A stretch of DNA of 64,000 bases, from assembly GCA_964439395.1 (NCBI GenBank), contig CAYTNV010000020.1:1-64000 (forward strand), read 5' to 3'. Position numbers and translations under genes: made by a program. Shown here piece by piece: positions 18,871 to 27,559 of the stretch. The number at the start of each line of letters is the position of its first letter. The stretch's first letter is position 1. This stretch comes from JAUUSJ01 sp964439395 (GTDB lineage Bacteria; Bacillota; Clostridia; Lachnospirales; Lachnospiraceae). The notes under the pieces were generated by a model. It was given only the letters and a program-made list of their open reading frames with translations. It was not told the DNA's origin and searched no databases.

Positions 18871-20120
18871 GCATTCCTTTTTTTGGGGAAGTAGTAAGTA
18901 TATTTTAGAATGGTGTGTTTTTTTATAAAACATAAAAATCATTCACTACTTCTCGTCTTTCTTTAATATTGAGCCATCTCCACGGATTCTGCGACCTTTA
19001 ACAAGGTTCCAGTTTCTTAAGGGAGAATAATTTAATACGGCGCAGCAAAAAACGCCAAAATAATTTCCCTATTCTCTTTTACTTTTTATCATTGCTCTTA
19101 AATATGTCTACATGGCTCTATGCGTCAACTAAAATAGAGCATATTTTCCAATATACCTTTTAAATGAAAATTAAGTAAAAGCTTTATTAGGGGGATTATT
19201 TTTGCAACTCTCTTATATTAATCTTAGTAATGTTAAAATTGCGAACGCTAAATATTATCATAAAAATTGAAATTGAGAATTAATTAAGATAGAATTGAAA
19301 ATGATACAGAAAAATAGAATTGAAACTTTATCGTGTAAGAAAGTTATCGATTAAGTGCACTGCCAGAGAAGCGACTTCATTCTGATATTTTTAGCTGTGG
19401 ATATCTTTATTTTTTGTTTTTTTAAACATCGCCAAAAGTTACTTGCAGAAGAAATCAATGCAATGCTTTCATTATAAACCAGTCATATCAAAAACGATAT
19501 CAACTACAAAACAATAAATCCCTTCATAAATTGGCTGCACTTTTTGCTATATTGCTTTTATAATTCATACCTTATGAAACGGATAGAATAGCAAATATCA
19601 TATAGATAAAGAGCGAAATTAGGATAGAAGATTCAGAAGAGATTGGAAAGAGACGCCAAAAGGCAGAGGAAGTATCTTTTCCTAGTCAACACGTTTCGTT
19701 CCCGCATTTTTTGCTGCTTCGCCTATTTTTGAGAGTTTTCGCAAACTCACTTCGTTCAAACACGCTCAAACTTTCAAAGCATGCGCAGTAAAAAATGTCT
19801 CCACTTCACTATCGTTGTCTAGGAAAAGATACTTCCTCTGCCTTTTGGCTGTGTATTGGCAAAACTCTATACAATATCTTGTTATAGAAAAAAGGAATTT
19901 AGATTTAGGATACTAAAAAACTTTTATAAATAATTTATATTTTAAAGTTAACCATTAATTGCTTAAAATTTAAATATTATTTTTTATTTTATAGGAAATT
20001 ATTGATTGGAACGTATTTGTTACTACGAATCCTTATGAAAATATAAAAAACTTCATATATCCTTTATCATCCTATAAAGTATCGCCAATACACAACCGAT
20101 AGCCTAAACAACCCCATAAC
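18871..20120. other. Long gene-free region
   Basis: About 1.25 kb of very AT-rich DNA in which I find no supported gene on either strand. It contains a GC-richer hairpin element at 19655-19849, described separately. The rest shows only short imperfect dyads, for example around 19020-19075. Confidence 0.6.
19655..19849. repeat. 195-bp hairpin element with perfect 31-bp inverted ends
   Basis: The left arm 19655-19685 (GCCAAAAGGCAGAGGAAGTA...) and right arm 19819-19849 are exact reverse complements over 31 bases. Further inside, CAAC/GTTG and the GCATTTTTTGCTGC/GCAGTAAAAAATGT segments continue the stem imperfectly, and GAGTTTTCGCAAACTC forms its own small hairpin. No coding frame is present. 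This looks like a palindromic interspersed repeat or a MITE. No clear target-site duplication was recognised. Confidence 0.75.
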
Positions 20121-20849
20121 TCACTCAGAAAATTGCATAATATCCATCTCGTCCTTTTGCCTAATCTCCTGCAACACCCATATGCCATCTTCATAGATAA
20201 ATAACCAATACTCATAAAAACTTTCTGGCTTTGTATTGCCACGTATTACTTTCTTCGTATATTTATTTACATAATATCCCGTCATTCTTCCATGTATAAG
20301 ATACCAAATCTGATCTTGATCTGTTCCCTCCTCGTCAACTACAAATACAGGCATCGCACTTAAGAGACGCACATTACGCTGTATCACCTCCTCACCGCGA
20401 ATTTTCATCCACTCTAATTTGGCATTCCAAGATTCCTTGAGTTCTTTACTTAAATACTCCGCAGCATACTCTACATCCTGTCTCCTCCAACATTCCTGTA
20501 TCTCAAAATACGCCTTTTCTATTCTACTTTGAATCTCCTTATAATTCCAGTTAATACCCAGCTTTTCATATTGCTTCATTAATCTTACAGTTTTAACCTT
20601 CGCCTTATGCGCCCGATACCCAAAAACAATCGTTCCACTTGCAAATACTAGATAGAAAAGTCCCATATTCAAAATAGAGGCGATCGGATTGCTACGTCCG
20701 CTCCCATTAGTGCTATGATAGTGAGATCCTCCTCCCGATGAACCGCCTCCTCCAGAGCCACCGCCGCCTCCACCAGCCCTCGCATACACCTGCATAGTTA
20801 AGCTAAAGAGAATTAGCATAAATACTAGTATTTTTAGAAACTTTTTCAT
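20121..20849 (-). CDS. Exported Tim44-like domain protein
   Basis: A signal peptide (about residues 1-24, cleavage near VYARA) precedes a striking Gly/Ser run (about 25-45), a transmembrane helix (about 60-80, ILNMGLFYLVFASGTIVFGY) and a C-terminal domain of about 150 residues. That domain has the Tim44-like pattern: an amphipathic helix pair RIEKAYFEIQECWRRQD, then AAEYLSKELKESW, then a beta-rich half ending YWLFIYEDGIWVLQEI. Bacterial relatives are membrane proteins of unknown function. AAAGGA sits before ATG 20849. It is a stand-alone gene; the next gene, an acetyltransferase, is 62 bases upstream in the same orientation. Confidence 0.78.
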   Translation of the reverse strand: MKKFLKILVFMLILFSLTMQVYARAGGGGGGSGGGGSSGGGSHYHSTNGSGRSNPIASILNMGLFYLVFASGTIVFGYRAHKAKVKTVRLMKQYEKLGINWNYKEIQSRIEKAYFEIQECWRRQDVEYAAEYLSKELKESWNAKLEWMKIRGEEVIQRNVRLLSAMPVFVVDEEGTDQDQIWYLIHGRMTGYYVNKYTKKVIRGNTKPESFYEYWLFIYEDGIWVLQEIRQKDEMDIMQFSE

Positions 20850-20911
20850 AAATTAAATCCTTTCTTTTTTAGTGAGCTCCTTCCACTTTAAATCCATATT
20901 TCAAAATTTAT

Positions 20912-21406
20912 TTACTTCATATAATAACAATACTGAATTTGCCTAAGTTCTTTTCCTCCGATATTATTATCTAAATAATTATTGCTTGAAATAAAACCTG
21001 ATTTTTCATAAAATTTTCTCGCTCTATAATTTTCTTCGAGTGCCCATAAAAATATATCACGATAGCCAAGCTTTTCCAGTTCAGCAACAACGACATTCAG
21101 CAGCTGTTTTCCATATCCTTTCCCTATGTATTCAGGCAAGAAGTAAATAGATATAATTTCACCCCAACCATCAAAATCAGAGAATCTAGATTTACAATAA
21201 CTCGACGTACCGATAAACATATCATTTTCAATCAATACAAGAGTATGAACATCCTCTTTATCTAAATAGGGAACCCAATGACCAGTAGGAATCCTCTCAA
21301 GATAAGCTTGAGGAATGATATCTTTATACGCAAATTTCCAACTTTCCTCATAAATACGACTAATTGCAAATTTATCATCGCTTTGTTTCATATGCCTAAT
21401 TTCCAT
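20912..21406 (-). CDS. GNAT-family N-acetyltransferase
   Basis: The 164-residue protein fits the GNAT fold. Motif A with the acetyl-CoA pyrophosphate loop is YIGKGYGKQLLNVVVAEL near residues 95-115, and motif B is RDIFLWALEENYRARKFYEKSGF. The N-terminus IRHMKQSDDKFAISRIYEESWKFAY resembles RimI-like or stress-related acetyltransferases. The acceptor substrate cannot be deduced. AAAGGATG precedes the ATG. It may be transcribed together with the downstream Tim44-like gene. Confidence 0.88.
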   Translation of the reverse strand: MEIRHMKQSDDKFAISRIYEESWKFAYKDIIPQAYLERIPTGHWVPYLDKEDVHTLVLIENDMFIGTSSYCKSRFSDFDGWGEIISIYFLPEYIGKGYGKQLLNVVVAELEKLGYRDIFLWALEENYRARKFYEKSGFISSNNYLDNNIGGKELRQIQYCYYMK

Positions 21407-21562
21407 AGTATTTCATCCTTTCTAGTCTAAATTTTTTATATTTTATCATACATATCTTGATATTTCTGTTATTTACACATATTTTTCACAATTCAACTAC
21501 CAAATTTTAAGTTTAATTTCAGTTTTATCTTTATAATTTATTATATAAAAAGAAAGGAAAGG

Positions 21563-23734
21563 ATGGCTATTATGAGACGAAGTTATTTAGCAATAGCAAT
21601 GGGAATTATGATGGGAGCCTCTTTACTCAATGGATGTGCATCAACTACGTCATCTATAACAAATACAGAAAGTAGCAGCTCCAATGATTCTAGTACAGTA
21701 TCCAATGATTCTAATACAATATATGGAGAAGTCAGTAAAATTAGTGATAGTGAAATTACAATAGAAGTAGGTACTATGAAAGAAATGTCCTCAGAGAAGC
21801 CAGAAAATTCAGAAGCAAATACATCTTCTGACAATAATAATCAAGAGGCATCCTCACAGTCTGCTGATAGCAGCGAGGCTACAAATAACGATCCTAGCAA
21901 TAATACTGATTCTTCAGCCGATGATGAGAAAAAAGAATCTCCTGATAAAAATAACGGTGAAGTTCCATCTATGATTGATAAGTCTGGAGAAGAGAAAACA
22001 ATTACTGTAAGCTCTGATACTAAAATTACCAAGCAAAGCATGGGCAATCCAGGACAAGGCGGAGCGCCATCGGGTGGAACACCTGAAGGTGGAGAACAGT
22101 CAGGAGAAGCACCTGAAAAGCCTGAAGGTGAAGAACAAGCAGAAGAGGCACCTGAAAATTCTGAAGGTGGAGAACAAGCAGGAGAGGCACCTGAAAATTC
22201 TGAAAATGGAGAACAAGCAGAATCAGATGAAAAATCTTCAGACAAAGCACCTGAAAAACCTGAAAATAATAATTCTTCCGACGGCCAAAATAATGAAGAA
22301 ATTAGTTTATCCGATATCTCTGAAGGTGATATCATATCTATTACATTTGATGATGATGAAAATGTAGAACAGATTATAGTAATAATGTCCGCAAATAATG
22401 GACCAGGCGGCGGCGGACAGTCTCAGGCACCAGATAGTTATGAGACTGTTACAGAATACACAGAAGATACTTCTGAAGATAATAAAGACATTTCTTCTGA
22501 TGGCATAGATGAAAATGCCGTTCATGCTTATAATGGAGCAAAAGTAAGTTTAAGTAATTTTAATATTACAAGAAATTCTTCTGACAGTGAGGGCGGTGAT
22601 TCTTCAAGCTTTTACGGCATTGGAGCAACTGTACTAGAGTCAAATGGCACACTCTATCTAAAGGACAGTACGATTGAATCAGATGCTAAAGGAGGAGCTG
22701 GAATCTTCGCCTATGGAGATGGAATTGTATATACGGCTGACACAAAAATTACAACTACACAAAGTACTTCCGGCGGCATTCATGCGGCTGGCGCTGGCAC
22801 ACTCTATGCATGGGATATGGATGTAGAAACTAGTGGAGAATCCTCAGCCGCAATTCGAAGTGACAGAGGCGGCGGTACTATGATAGTAAACGGTGGAACT
22901 TATACTTCTAATGGAATCGGCTCTCCAGCAATTTACAGTACAGCAGATATTGCTGTAAATAATGCTACTCTCACAGCAAATGGCTCTGAGGCAGTATGTA
23001 TTGAGGGATTAAATTCCCTACATTTATATGACAGTGATCTAACTGGAAATATGAGCGATGATGAGCAAAACGACTGTACATGGAATATTATCTTATATCA
23101 GAGTATGTCTGGAGATTCAGAAGTAGGAAACAGTACATTTGAAATGAATGGTGGAACATTGACAGCCAAAAACGGAGGAATGTTCTATACTACGAACACA
23201 GAATCTACCTTTATCCTCTCGGATGTAGATATTACCTACGCAGATGATAACGATTTCTTCCTAAGATGTACTGGCAATAATAATCAAAGAGGCTGGGGAA
23301 CTTCTGGAAATAACGGAGCAGACTGTCATTTTACTGCAGCAAAACAAGAGATGCAAGGTGATATTATCTGGGATAGTATCAGCATGTTAGATTTCTATAT
23401 GACAAAAAACAGTAGTTTAATAGGTGCTGTGACAAATGATGAAACTTATGCGAAAGAAGGCGGTGACGGATACTGTAATCTGTATATCGAAGAAGGTTCT
23501 ATTTGGACGGTAACAGGAGACAGTACCTTAACTAATCTAGAAAATGCAGGAACTATCCTAGATGAGAGTGGCAAAACTGTAACAATTAAGGGAACAGACG
23601 GAACTATCTATGTAGAAGGTGACAGTGAGTATACTGTAACCGTAGAATCCTATAAAGATTCAGCAGATGTAAGCGGAGCATCCGCTACAACAGAATGGTC
23701 AGATTATGAAGTGGAACGTCCATCTGAATTATAA
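21563..23734 (+). CDS. Large surface lipoprotein with repeat linker and beta-helix-like domain
   Basis: The N-terminus is a lipoprotein signal with lipobox LLNGC. Residues about 27-310 are low-complexity, rich in Ser, Asn, Glu and Asp. They include a 13-residue repeat of the type PEGGEQAGEAPEN in three tandem copies and interrupt a small domain (YGEVSKISDSEITIEVG ... SEGDIISITFDDDENVEQI). The C-terminal 400 residues show repeated short beta-strand and turn units (GGGTMIVNGGTYTSNG, NSTFEMNGGTLTAKNGG), typical of right-handed beta-helix surface proteins. An adhesin or surface polysaccharide-binding role is possible but not shown. ATG 21572 is an alternative start; both have AAAGG at usable spacing. 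A strong terminator follows. Confidence 0.8.
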   Translation: MAIMRRSYLAIAMGIMMGASLLNGCASTTSSITNTESSSSNDSSTVSNDSNTIYGEVSKISDSEITIEVGTMKEMSSEKPENSEANTSSDNNNQEASSQSADSSEATNNDPSNNTDSSADDEKKESPDKNNGEVPSMIDKSGEEKTITVSSDTKITKQSMGNPGQGGAPSGGTPEGGEQSGEAPEKPEGEEQAEEAPENSEGGEQAGEAPENSENGEQAESDEKSSDKAPEKPENNNSSDGQNNEEISLSDISEGDIISITFDDDENVEQIIVIMSANNGPGGGGQSQAPDSYETVTEYTEDTSEDNKDISSDGIDENAVHAYNGAKVSLSNFNITRNSSDSEGGDSSSFYGIGATVLESNGTLYLKDSTIESDAKGGAGIFAYGDGIVYTADTKITTTQSTSGGIHAAGAGTLYAWDMDVETSGESSAAIRSDRGGGTMIVNGGTYTSNGIGSPAIYSTADIAVNNATLTANGSEAVCIEGLNSLHLYDSDLTGNMSDDEQNDCTWNIILYQSMSGDSEVGNSTFEMNGGTLTAKNGGMFYTTNTESTFILSDVDITYADDNDFFLRCTGNNNQRGWGTSGNNGADCHFTAAKQEMQGDIIWDSISMLDFYMTKNSSLIGAVTNDETYAKEGGDGYCNLYIEEGSIWTVTGDSTLTNLENAGTILDESGKTVTIKGTDGTIYVEGDSEYTVTVESYKDSADVSGASATTEWSDYEVERPSEL
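22082..22198 (+). repeat. 39-bp tandem repeat, three copies, in-frame
   Basis: Units at 22082-22120, 22121-22159 and 22160-22198, with a partial fourth copy, encode PEGGEQSGEAPEK-like peptides. Because the unit is a multiple of three, copy changes would alter linker length without breaking the frame. Confidence 0.85.
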
Positions 23735-23803
23735 AATATTGGAGAAAAGAAATTTTATAGAGAAATCTAAAATATAAGTTTCCTAAGAGTGAAAAGAAAA
23801 AAG

Positions 23804-23834
23804 CCGTCCAAAAGTCTTACATACTTTTGGACGG
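23804..23834. terminator. Bidirectional intrinsic terminator
   Basis: CCGTCCAAAAGT and ACTTTTGGACGG form a perfect 12-bp stem with a 7-nt loop. An A-rich run lies before it and T-rich sequence after, so it can serve both the lipoprotein gene and the convergent bioB gene. Confidence 0.9.
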
Positions 23835-23898
23835 TTTCATTTGTTTTATATGTACTTATTGAATATCTTTCTTTTATTTTTTTATTCCTTTAAAAATT

Positions 23899-24873
23899 TT
23901 ATTTCACATACTCAGCCACAATATCTCTTCCCATATCTGTGAGCATCTTTTTATCACTGGCTATACTTGAACCAGATGTCGTGAGCATATTTCCCGTTAT
24001 TGTTGCACTCGCCCCACTTTGAAAAGCAATCTCCCCATCGTTCTTCATCAGAGCACGACCAGCCGCCAAACGAATATTTGCAGTTGGGTTAATATAACGA
24101 AAAATTGCAATTGTGCGAAGAATATCGTCCTCACAGAGTGTTTCTCTATGCTCTAGTGGAGTTCCCTTAATAGGCATCAGAGCATTAATTGGAATAGATT
24201 CAACTCCCAGCTCTGCTAAACTAATTGCCATATCCAGACGGTCTTCCCATGTCTCTCCCATGCCAATAATACCTCCAGAACAGACACAAAAACCTTCTTT
24301 TTGAGCCATTTTAATGGATTCTATTTTTTGGTCATACGTATGCGTAGTGCATATATACGGAAAAAATCTTCGGGATGTCTCAATATTTTCATGATAACTT
24401 TCCACACCAGCTTCATGAAGTCGATGAAACTGTTCTTTCGTCAAAAAACCATGGGAAGCACATAAGGAAAGCTTACATCTTTTTTTCATCTCTGTATAAG
24501 CCTGAATTGCTTTTTCAAAATCTCTCTCACTTAAGCCCCTTCCCGATGTCACAATCGCAAAACGGTCGACTCCTTCCTGTTCATTGGCAAGTGCCGTATT
24601 GACAATATCTTCTGTCCTCATAAAGTCATATACCTCACAGTTAGTATGATTATGACTTGACTGAGCACAGTATTTACAGTCTTCTCCACAGCGACCGCTG
24701 CGGCCATTAATGATAGTACAAAGATCAACTTTTTCACCGCAAAAATACTTTCGTATTATATCTGCTCCTTCACATAATTGTTTTAAGTCACAATTAACAA
24801 AAAAGCTTAAATCATCCCAACGCGACAGACGTCTTCCTTTTATAATTTCTTCCGCCAATTTTGACAGATCCAT
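23899..24873 (-). CDS. bioB: Biotin synthase BioB
   Basis: This radical SAM enzyme inserts sulfur into dethiobiotin to form biotin. The CxxxCxxC motif binding the 4Fe-4S cluster is in GRCGEDCKYCAQSSHN (about residues 56-66). Further BioB signatures are CASHGFL, ESYHENIETS, CSGGIIGMGE and NALMPIKGTPL. The length, 324 residues, is normal. No other biotin genes (bioA, bioD, bioF) are in the window. It follows nadA in the same orientation after about 90 bases. Both are Fe-S enzymes, and the neighbouring sulfur-assimilation block would supply their sulfur. Confidence 0.95.
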   Translation of the reverse strand: MDLSKLAEEIIKGRRLSRWDDLSFFVNCDLKQLCEGADIIRKYFCGEKVDLCTIINGRSGRCGEDCKYCAQSSHNHTNCEVYDFMRTEDIVNTALANEQEGVDRFAIVTSGRGLSERDFEKAIQAYTEMKKRCKLSLCASHGFLTKEQFHRLHEAGVESYHENIETSRRFFPYICTTHTYDQKIESIKMAQKEGFCVCSGGIIGMGETWEDRLDMAISLAELGVESIPINALMPIKGTPLEHRETLCEDDILRTIAIFRYINPTANIRLAAGRALMKNDGEIAFQSGASATITGNMLTTSGSSIASDKKMLTDMGRDIVAEYVK

Positions 24874-24962
24874 GACAATCCCTCCACTTATTTTCTAAAT
24901 GCTATTCCATTTACTTATTTTCTCAACTAGTCTATATTCTTGGTCGTCAGTTTTCATATCCT

Positions 24963-25874
24963 TTATTTTGCCAACTCCAACATTCTTTTTAAAGGAAGCT
25001 CTGCTTTTTGCCGAAGATTCTCTTCTAATTTTACTTCTGGGCTAAGGATTTGCAAAGATTCCAATACACTCTTTAATTTTATTCTTTTCATATTTGGACA
25101 GAACTGACGATGCCCCACAGAATAAAATTTCTTTTCTGGATTTTTCTTATTCAACTCATAAAAAATTCCCATTTCTGTGCATATAATAAACTCATCCTTT
25201 TTGGAATCCGTGGCAAAATCAATAATCTGAGAGGTGCTTCCTATAAAATCTGCTTCTGCCAGCACGTCCTCTGTACATTCTGGATGTGCTAGTACCATTG
25301 CATTAGGTTTTACTTTCTTTGCCTTTTGCAATTCCTCCTTGTGAATGCTCTTATGTACATGGCAAAATCCGTCATGAAAAATAAATTCTTTTTCTGGCAG
25401 CTGTTTTGCCACGTATCGTCCCAAATTATTGTCTGGAATAAAGAAAATATGTTTATTTGGAAGTTCACTGACAATTTTTATCGCATTGGAAGAAGTCACA
25501 CAAACATCTGATGCCGCTTTAATTTCCGCGGTCGAGTTCACATAGCATACCACAGCAACATCTGGATATTCCTTTCGCACTTCCTCGATTCTCTCCTCGT
25601 CTACCATATGAGCCATAGGGCAATCTGCATATTGATCTGCCATAATTACCTTTTTATCTGGATTTAATATCTTCGCACTCTCGCCCATAAATGATACGCC
25701 ACAAAAAATAATTACATTAGCTGGTATTTCTGTTGCTTTTTTTGCCAGAAAATAGGAATCTCCTACAAAATCCGCAATTTCCTGTACCTCACCATCCACA
25801 TAATAATGAGCAAGTATCACCGCATCTTTTTCCTTTTTCAGCTGTATAATCTGCTGCTTCAATTTCTCATTCAT
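24963..25874 (-). CDS. nadA: Quinolinate synthase NadA
   Basis: This cytoplasmic 4Fe-4S enzyme condenses iminoaspartate with dihydroxyacetone phosphate to quinolinate in NAD synthesis. Expected motifs are present: ILAHYYVDGEVQEIADFVGD, FCGVSFMGESAKILNPDK, VCVTSSNAIKI, HPECTEDV, GSTSQIIDFA and RQFCPNMKRIKL, which hold the cluster cysteines. Length is 303 residues, as usual. The partner genes nadB and nadC are not nearby, which is unusual since the three often form an operon. It starts 39 bases after the trans-sulfuration gene and is probably co-transcribed with it. Confidence 0.95.
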   Translation of the reverse strand: MNEKLKQQIIQLKKEKDAVILAHYYVDGEVQEIADFVGDSYFLAKKATEIPANVIIFCGVSFMGESAKILNPDKKVIMADQYADCPMAHMVDEERIEEVRKEYPDVAVVCYVNSTAEIKAASDVCVTSSNAIKIVSELPNKHIFFIPDNNLGRYVAKQLPEKEFIFHDGFCHVHKSIHKEELQKAKKVKPNAMVLAHPECTEDVLAEADFIGSTSQIIDFATDSKKDEFIICTEMGIFYELNKKNPEKKFYSVGHRQFCPNMKRIKLKSVLESLQILSPEVKLEENLRQKAELPLKRMLELAK

Positions 25875-25913
25875 TGTTTATCTCCTATTATTTCGATATA
25901 CTATTTACCATTT

Positions 25914-27110
25914 TCAAGAGGAAAGCCCACATTTTTTTAAGGCCTGCTCCAAATCTCCTATAATATCTTCCACATCCTCTATACCCACAGAAAATCGGAA
26001 AAATCCATTAGAAAACTCATCAGGATATAAATATTGACGCTCATCATCTTCTCCAAGGAAAACAATCAAGCTCTCATCATGTCCGAGAGACACCGCCGAT
26101 GTAATTACATTTAAATAACTCACAAATTCATTATGGGTATCATGATCCGCTTTCAAACCAAAAGAAAGCACACCTCCAAATCCTGGATACATTTGTTTCT
26201 TAGCTACCTCATATCCTTTATTACTTTTCAGTCCAGGATAAGCTACAAAACTAACATAATCTTGTTTTTCCAACCACTTTGCGACAGCAAGGGCATTCTC
26301 ATTATGCTGTCTCATTCGAAGAGGTAAAGTCACAGAACCACGCATAATAAGCCATGCGTTAAAGGGACTGATTGTCCCTCCTAAATTCACCTGAGATTGT
26401 GCTCGAATCATGTCAAGATATGATTTCTTTCCGACGATGGCTCCACCCATAGCATCCCCGTGACCGTTAATATATTTTGTCAAACTTTCTACCGCAAAAT
26501 CAGCTCCCATCTCTATTGGACGCTGGTTAAAAGGAGAGGCAAAAGTATTATCTACAGACAATAATGCTCCATGTTTATGGGCAATATATGCTATCTCTTG
26601 AATATCTGATATACATAATGTAGGATTTCCAGGTGTCTCTATATGTATTAATTTTGTATTAGGTTTTATAGCAGCTTTTACTTTCTCTAAGTCAGATGTA
26701 TCTACAATACTCGTCTCCACACCAAACTTATTATTTAAAAGTTCGTGAAGCAGACGGTATACTGCAATATACGTCACACTAGAAAAAACAACGTGATCTC
26801 CCTTTTCCAGCAATGCAAAAAACAATCCTGATAAAGCTGCCACACCAGATGCAAGCACGATACAATCCTCGCCACCCTCTAAGCTGGCTATTTTTTCTTG
26901 TAAATATTTTTGATTGGATCCACCATTTCTCGTATATAGATTTCCTCCCGCATCACTCCAGTTCAACTTTGTAGGGTCATATGGAAGCTCATAACTATTT
27001 GCCATAGTAATTGGTCGCTTAATAGCTCCTGTTTCCCTATCGATATCATTTCCCGTATGTACAGCTCTTGTCCGAAATCCATATTCATTACCAAATATAT
27101 GTTGTTTCAT
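25914..27110 (-). CDS. Cys/Met-metabolism PLP enzyme (trans-sulfuration family)
   Basis: This belongs to the cystathionine gamma-synthase / gamma-lyase / sulfhydrylase family of pyridoxal-phosphate enzymes. The PLP lysine is in SLTKYINGHGDAMGG (about residue 210), with LEGGEDCIVLASGVAA, HIETPGNPTLC and VDNTFASP also typical. Length 398 residues. The family fold does not separate gamma-synthase, gamma-lyase and O-acyl-homoserine sulfhydrylase. A second, longer member (37505-38815) looks like the sulfhydrylase, so this one could be the cystathionine or Met/Cys lyase step. The long structured leader upstream shares elements with the sulfate permease leader. Confidence 0.9.
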   Translation of the reverse strand: MKQHIFGNEYGFRTRAVHTGNDIDRETGAIKRPITMANSYELPYDPTKLNWSDAGGNLYTRNGGSNQKYLQEKIASLEGGEDCIVLASGVAALSGLFFALLEKGDHVVFSSVTYIAVYRLLHELLNNKFGVETSIVDTSDLEKVKAAIKPNTKLIHIETPGNPTLCISDIQEIAYIAHKHGALLSVDNTFASPFNQRPIEMGADFAVESLTKYINGHGDAMGGAIVGKKSYLDMIRAQSQVNLGGTISPFNAWLIMRGSVTLPLRMRQHNENALAVAKWLEKQDYVSFVAYPGLKSNKGYEVAKKQMYPGFGGVLSFGLKADHDTHNEFVSYLNVITSAVSLGHDESLIVFLGEDDERQYLYPDEFSNGFFRFSVGIEDVEDIIGDLEQALKKCGLSS

Positions 27111-27420
27111 AACTTTCTTTTATTCCTTTCTAAACTGACATGCCTGCCATCGCAGGCACCACTATAGATGAAAGTCCGATTGCTCCATGCCAAGGCACTC
27201 TCACAATCTCACCTGTTGCCTGCTTGACAGGGACTTTCACAGTAAATTATTTAAAAATGACCGTGATATTCTTGTTGCGACGCATTTGAGGATGCTGCAA
27301 AACATAAAATTCAAACAAAAGATACTACTGAAACATTTCAGTCGTATCAATATTTTTATGAGAAATTCATTTCACAACATCCTCATTTTATTTTCTATCC
27401 ATCTGCATTCCTACTAAAGG
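27111..27420 (-). promoter_or_regulatory. Structured leader upstream of trans-sulfuration gene
   Basis: The minus-strand leader contains three foldable elements. An imperfect long hairpin (27288-27384) has inner arms GATACTACTGAAA/ATTTCAGTCGTATC. A pairing TGAAAGTCC/GGACTTTCA (27231-27239 with 27169-27177) encloses about 53 nt. A 7-bp hairpin TGCCTGC-loop-GCAGGCA lies at 27141-27158, about 30 nt before the ATG. The last hairpin plus GTCRGTTTAGA recurs before cysT. It does not match S-box or T-box motifs as I know them. Confidence 0.45.
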
Positions 27421-27488
27421 CTGCGTCAGACAAAAGATTAAAGCCACCAATCATACAATTTTCGCCGATTCATACTCCACATATTTGA

Positions 27489-27522
27489 AAGGGAGTCAAC
27501 TCTTATCTGATTTAACTCCCTT
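27489..27522 (-). terminator. Putative terminator after cysN
   Basis: AAGGGAGT and ACTCCCTT form an 8-bp stem about 40 nt downstream of the cysN stop on the minus strand. The following T-rich stretch is short. Confidence 0.45.
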
Positions 27523-27559
27523 ATCTATCTACAAAATGTCATCCAGTTAAAAGAAAATA

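Noticed and set aside
22026..22335. Long antisense frames across the lipoprotein repeat region
   Set aside because: They arise from the repetitive, biased codon composition of the plus-strand gene and have no start signals.
27111..27260. S-box (SAM) riboswitch before the trans-sulfuration gene, because of GGCAAC and GTGCC words
   Set aside because: The order and spacing of the conserved S-box segments and the K-turn are missing. I kept it only as an unassigned structured leader.
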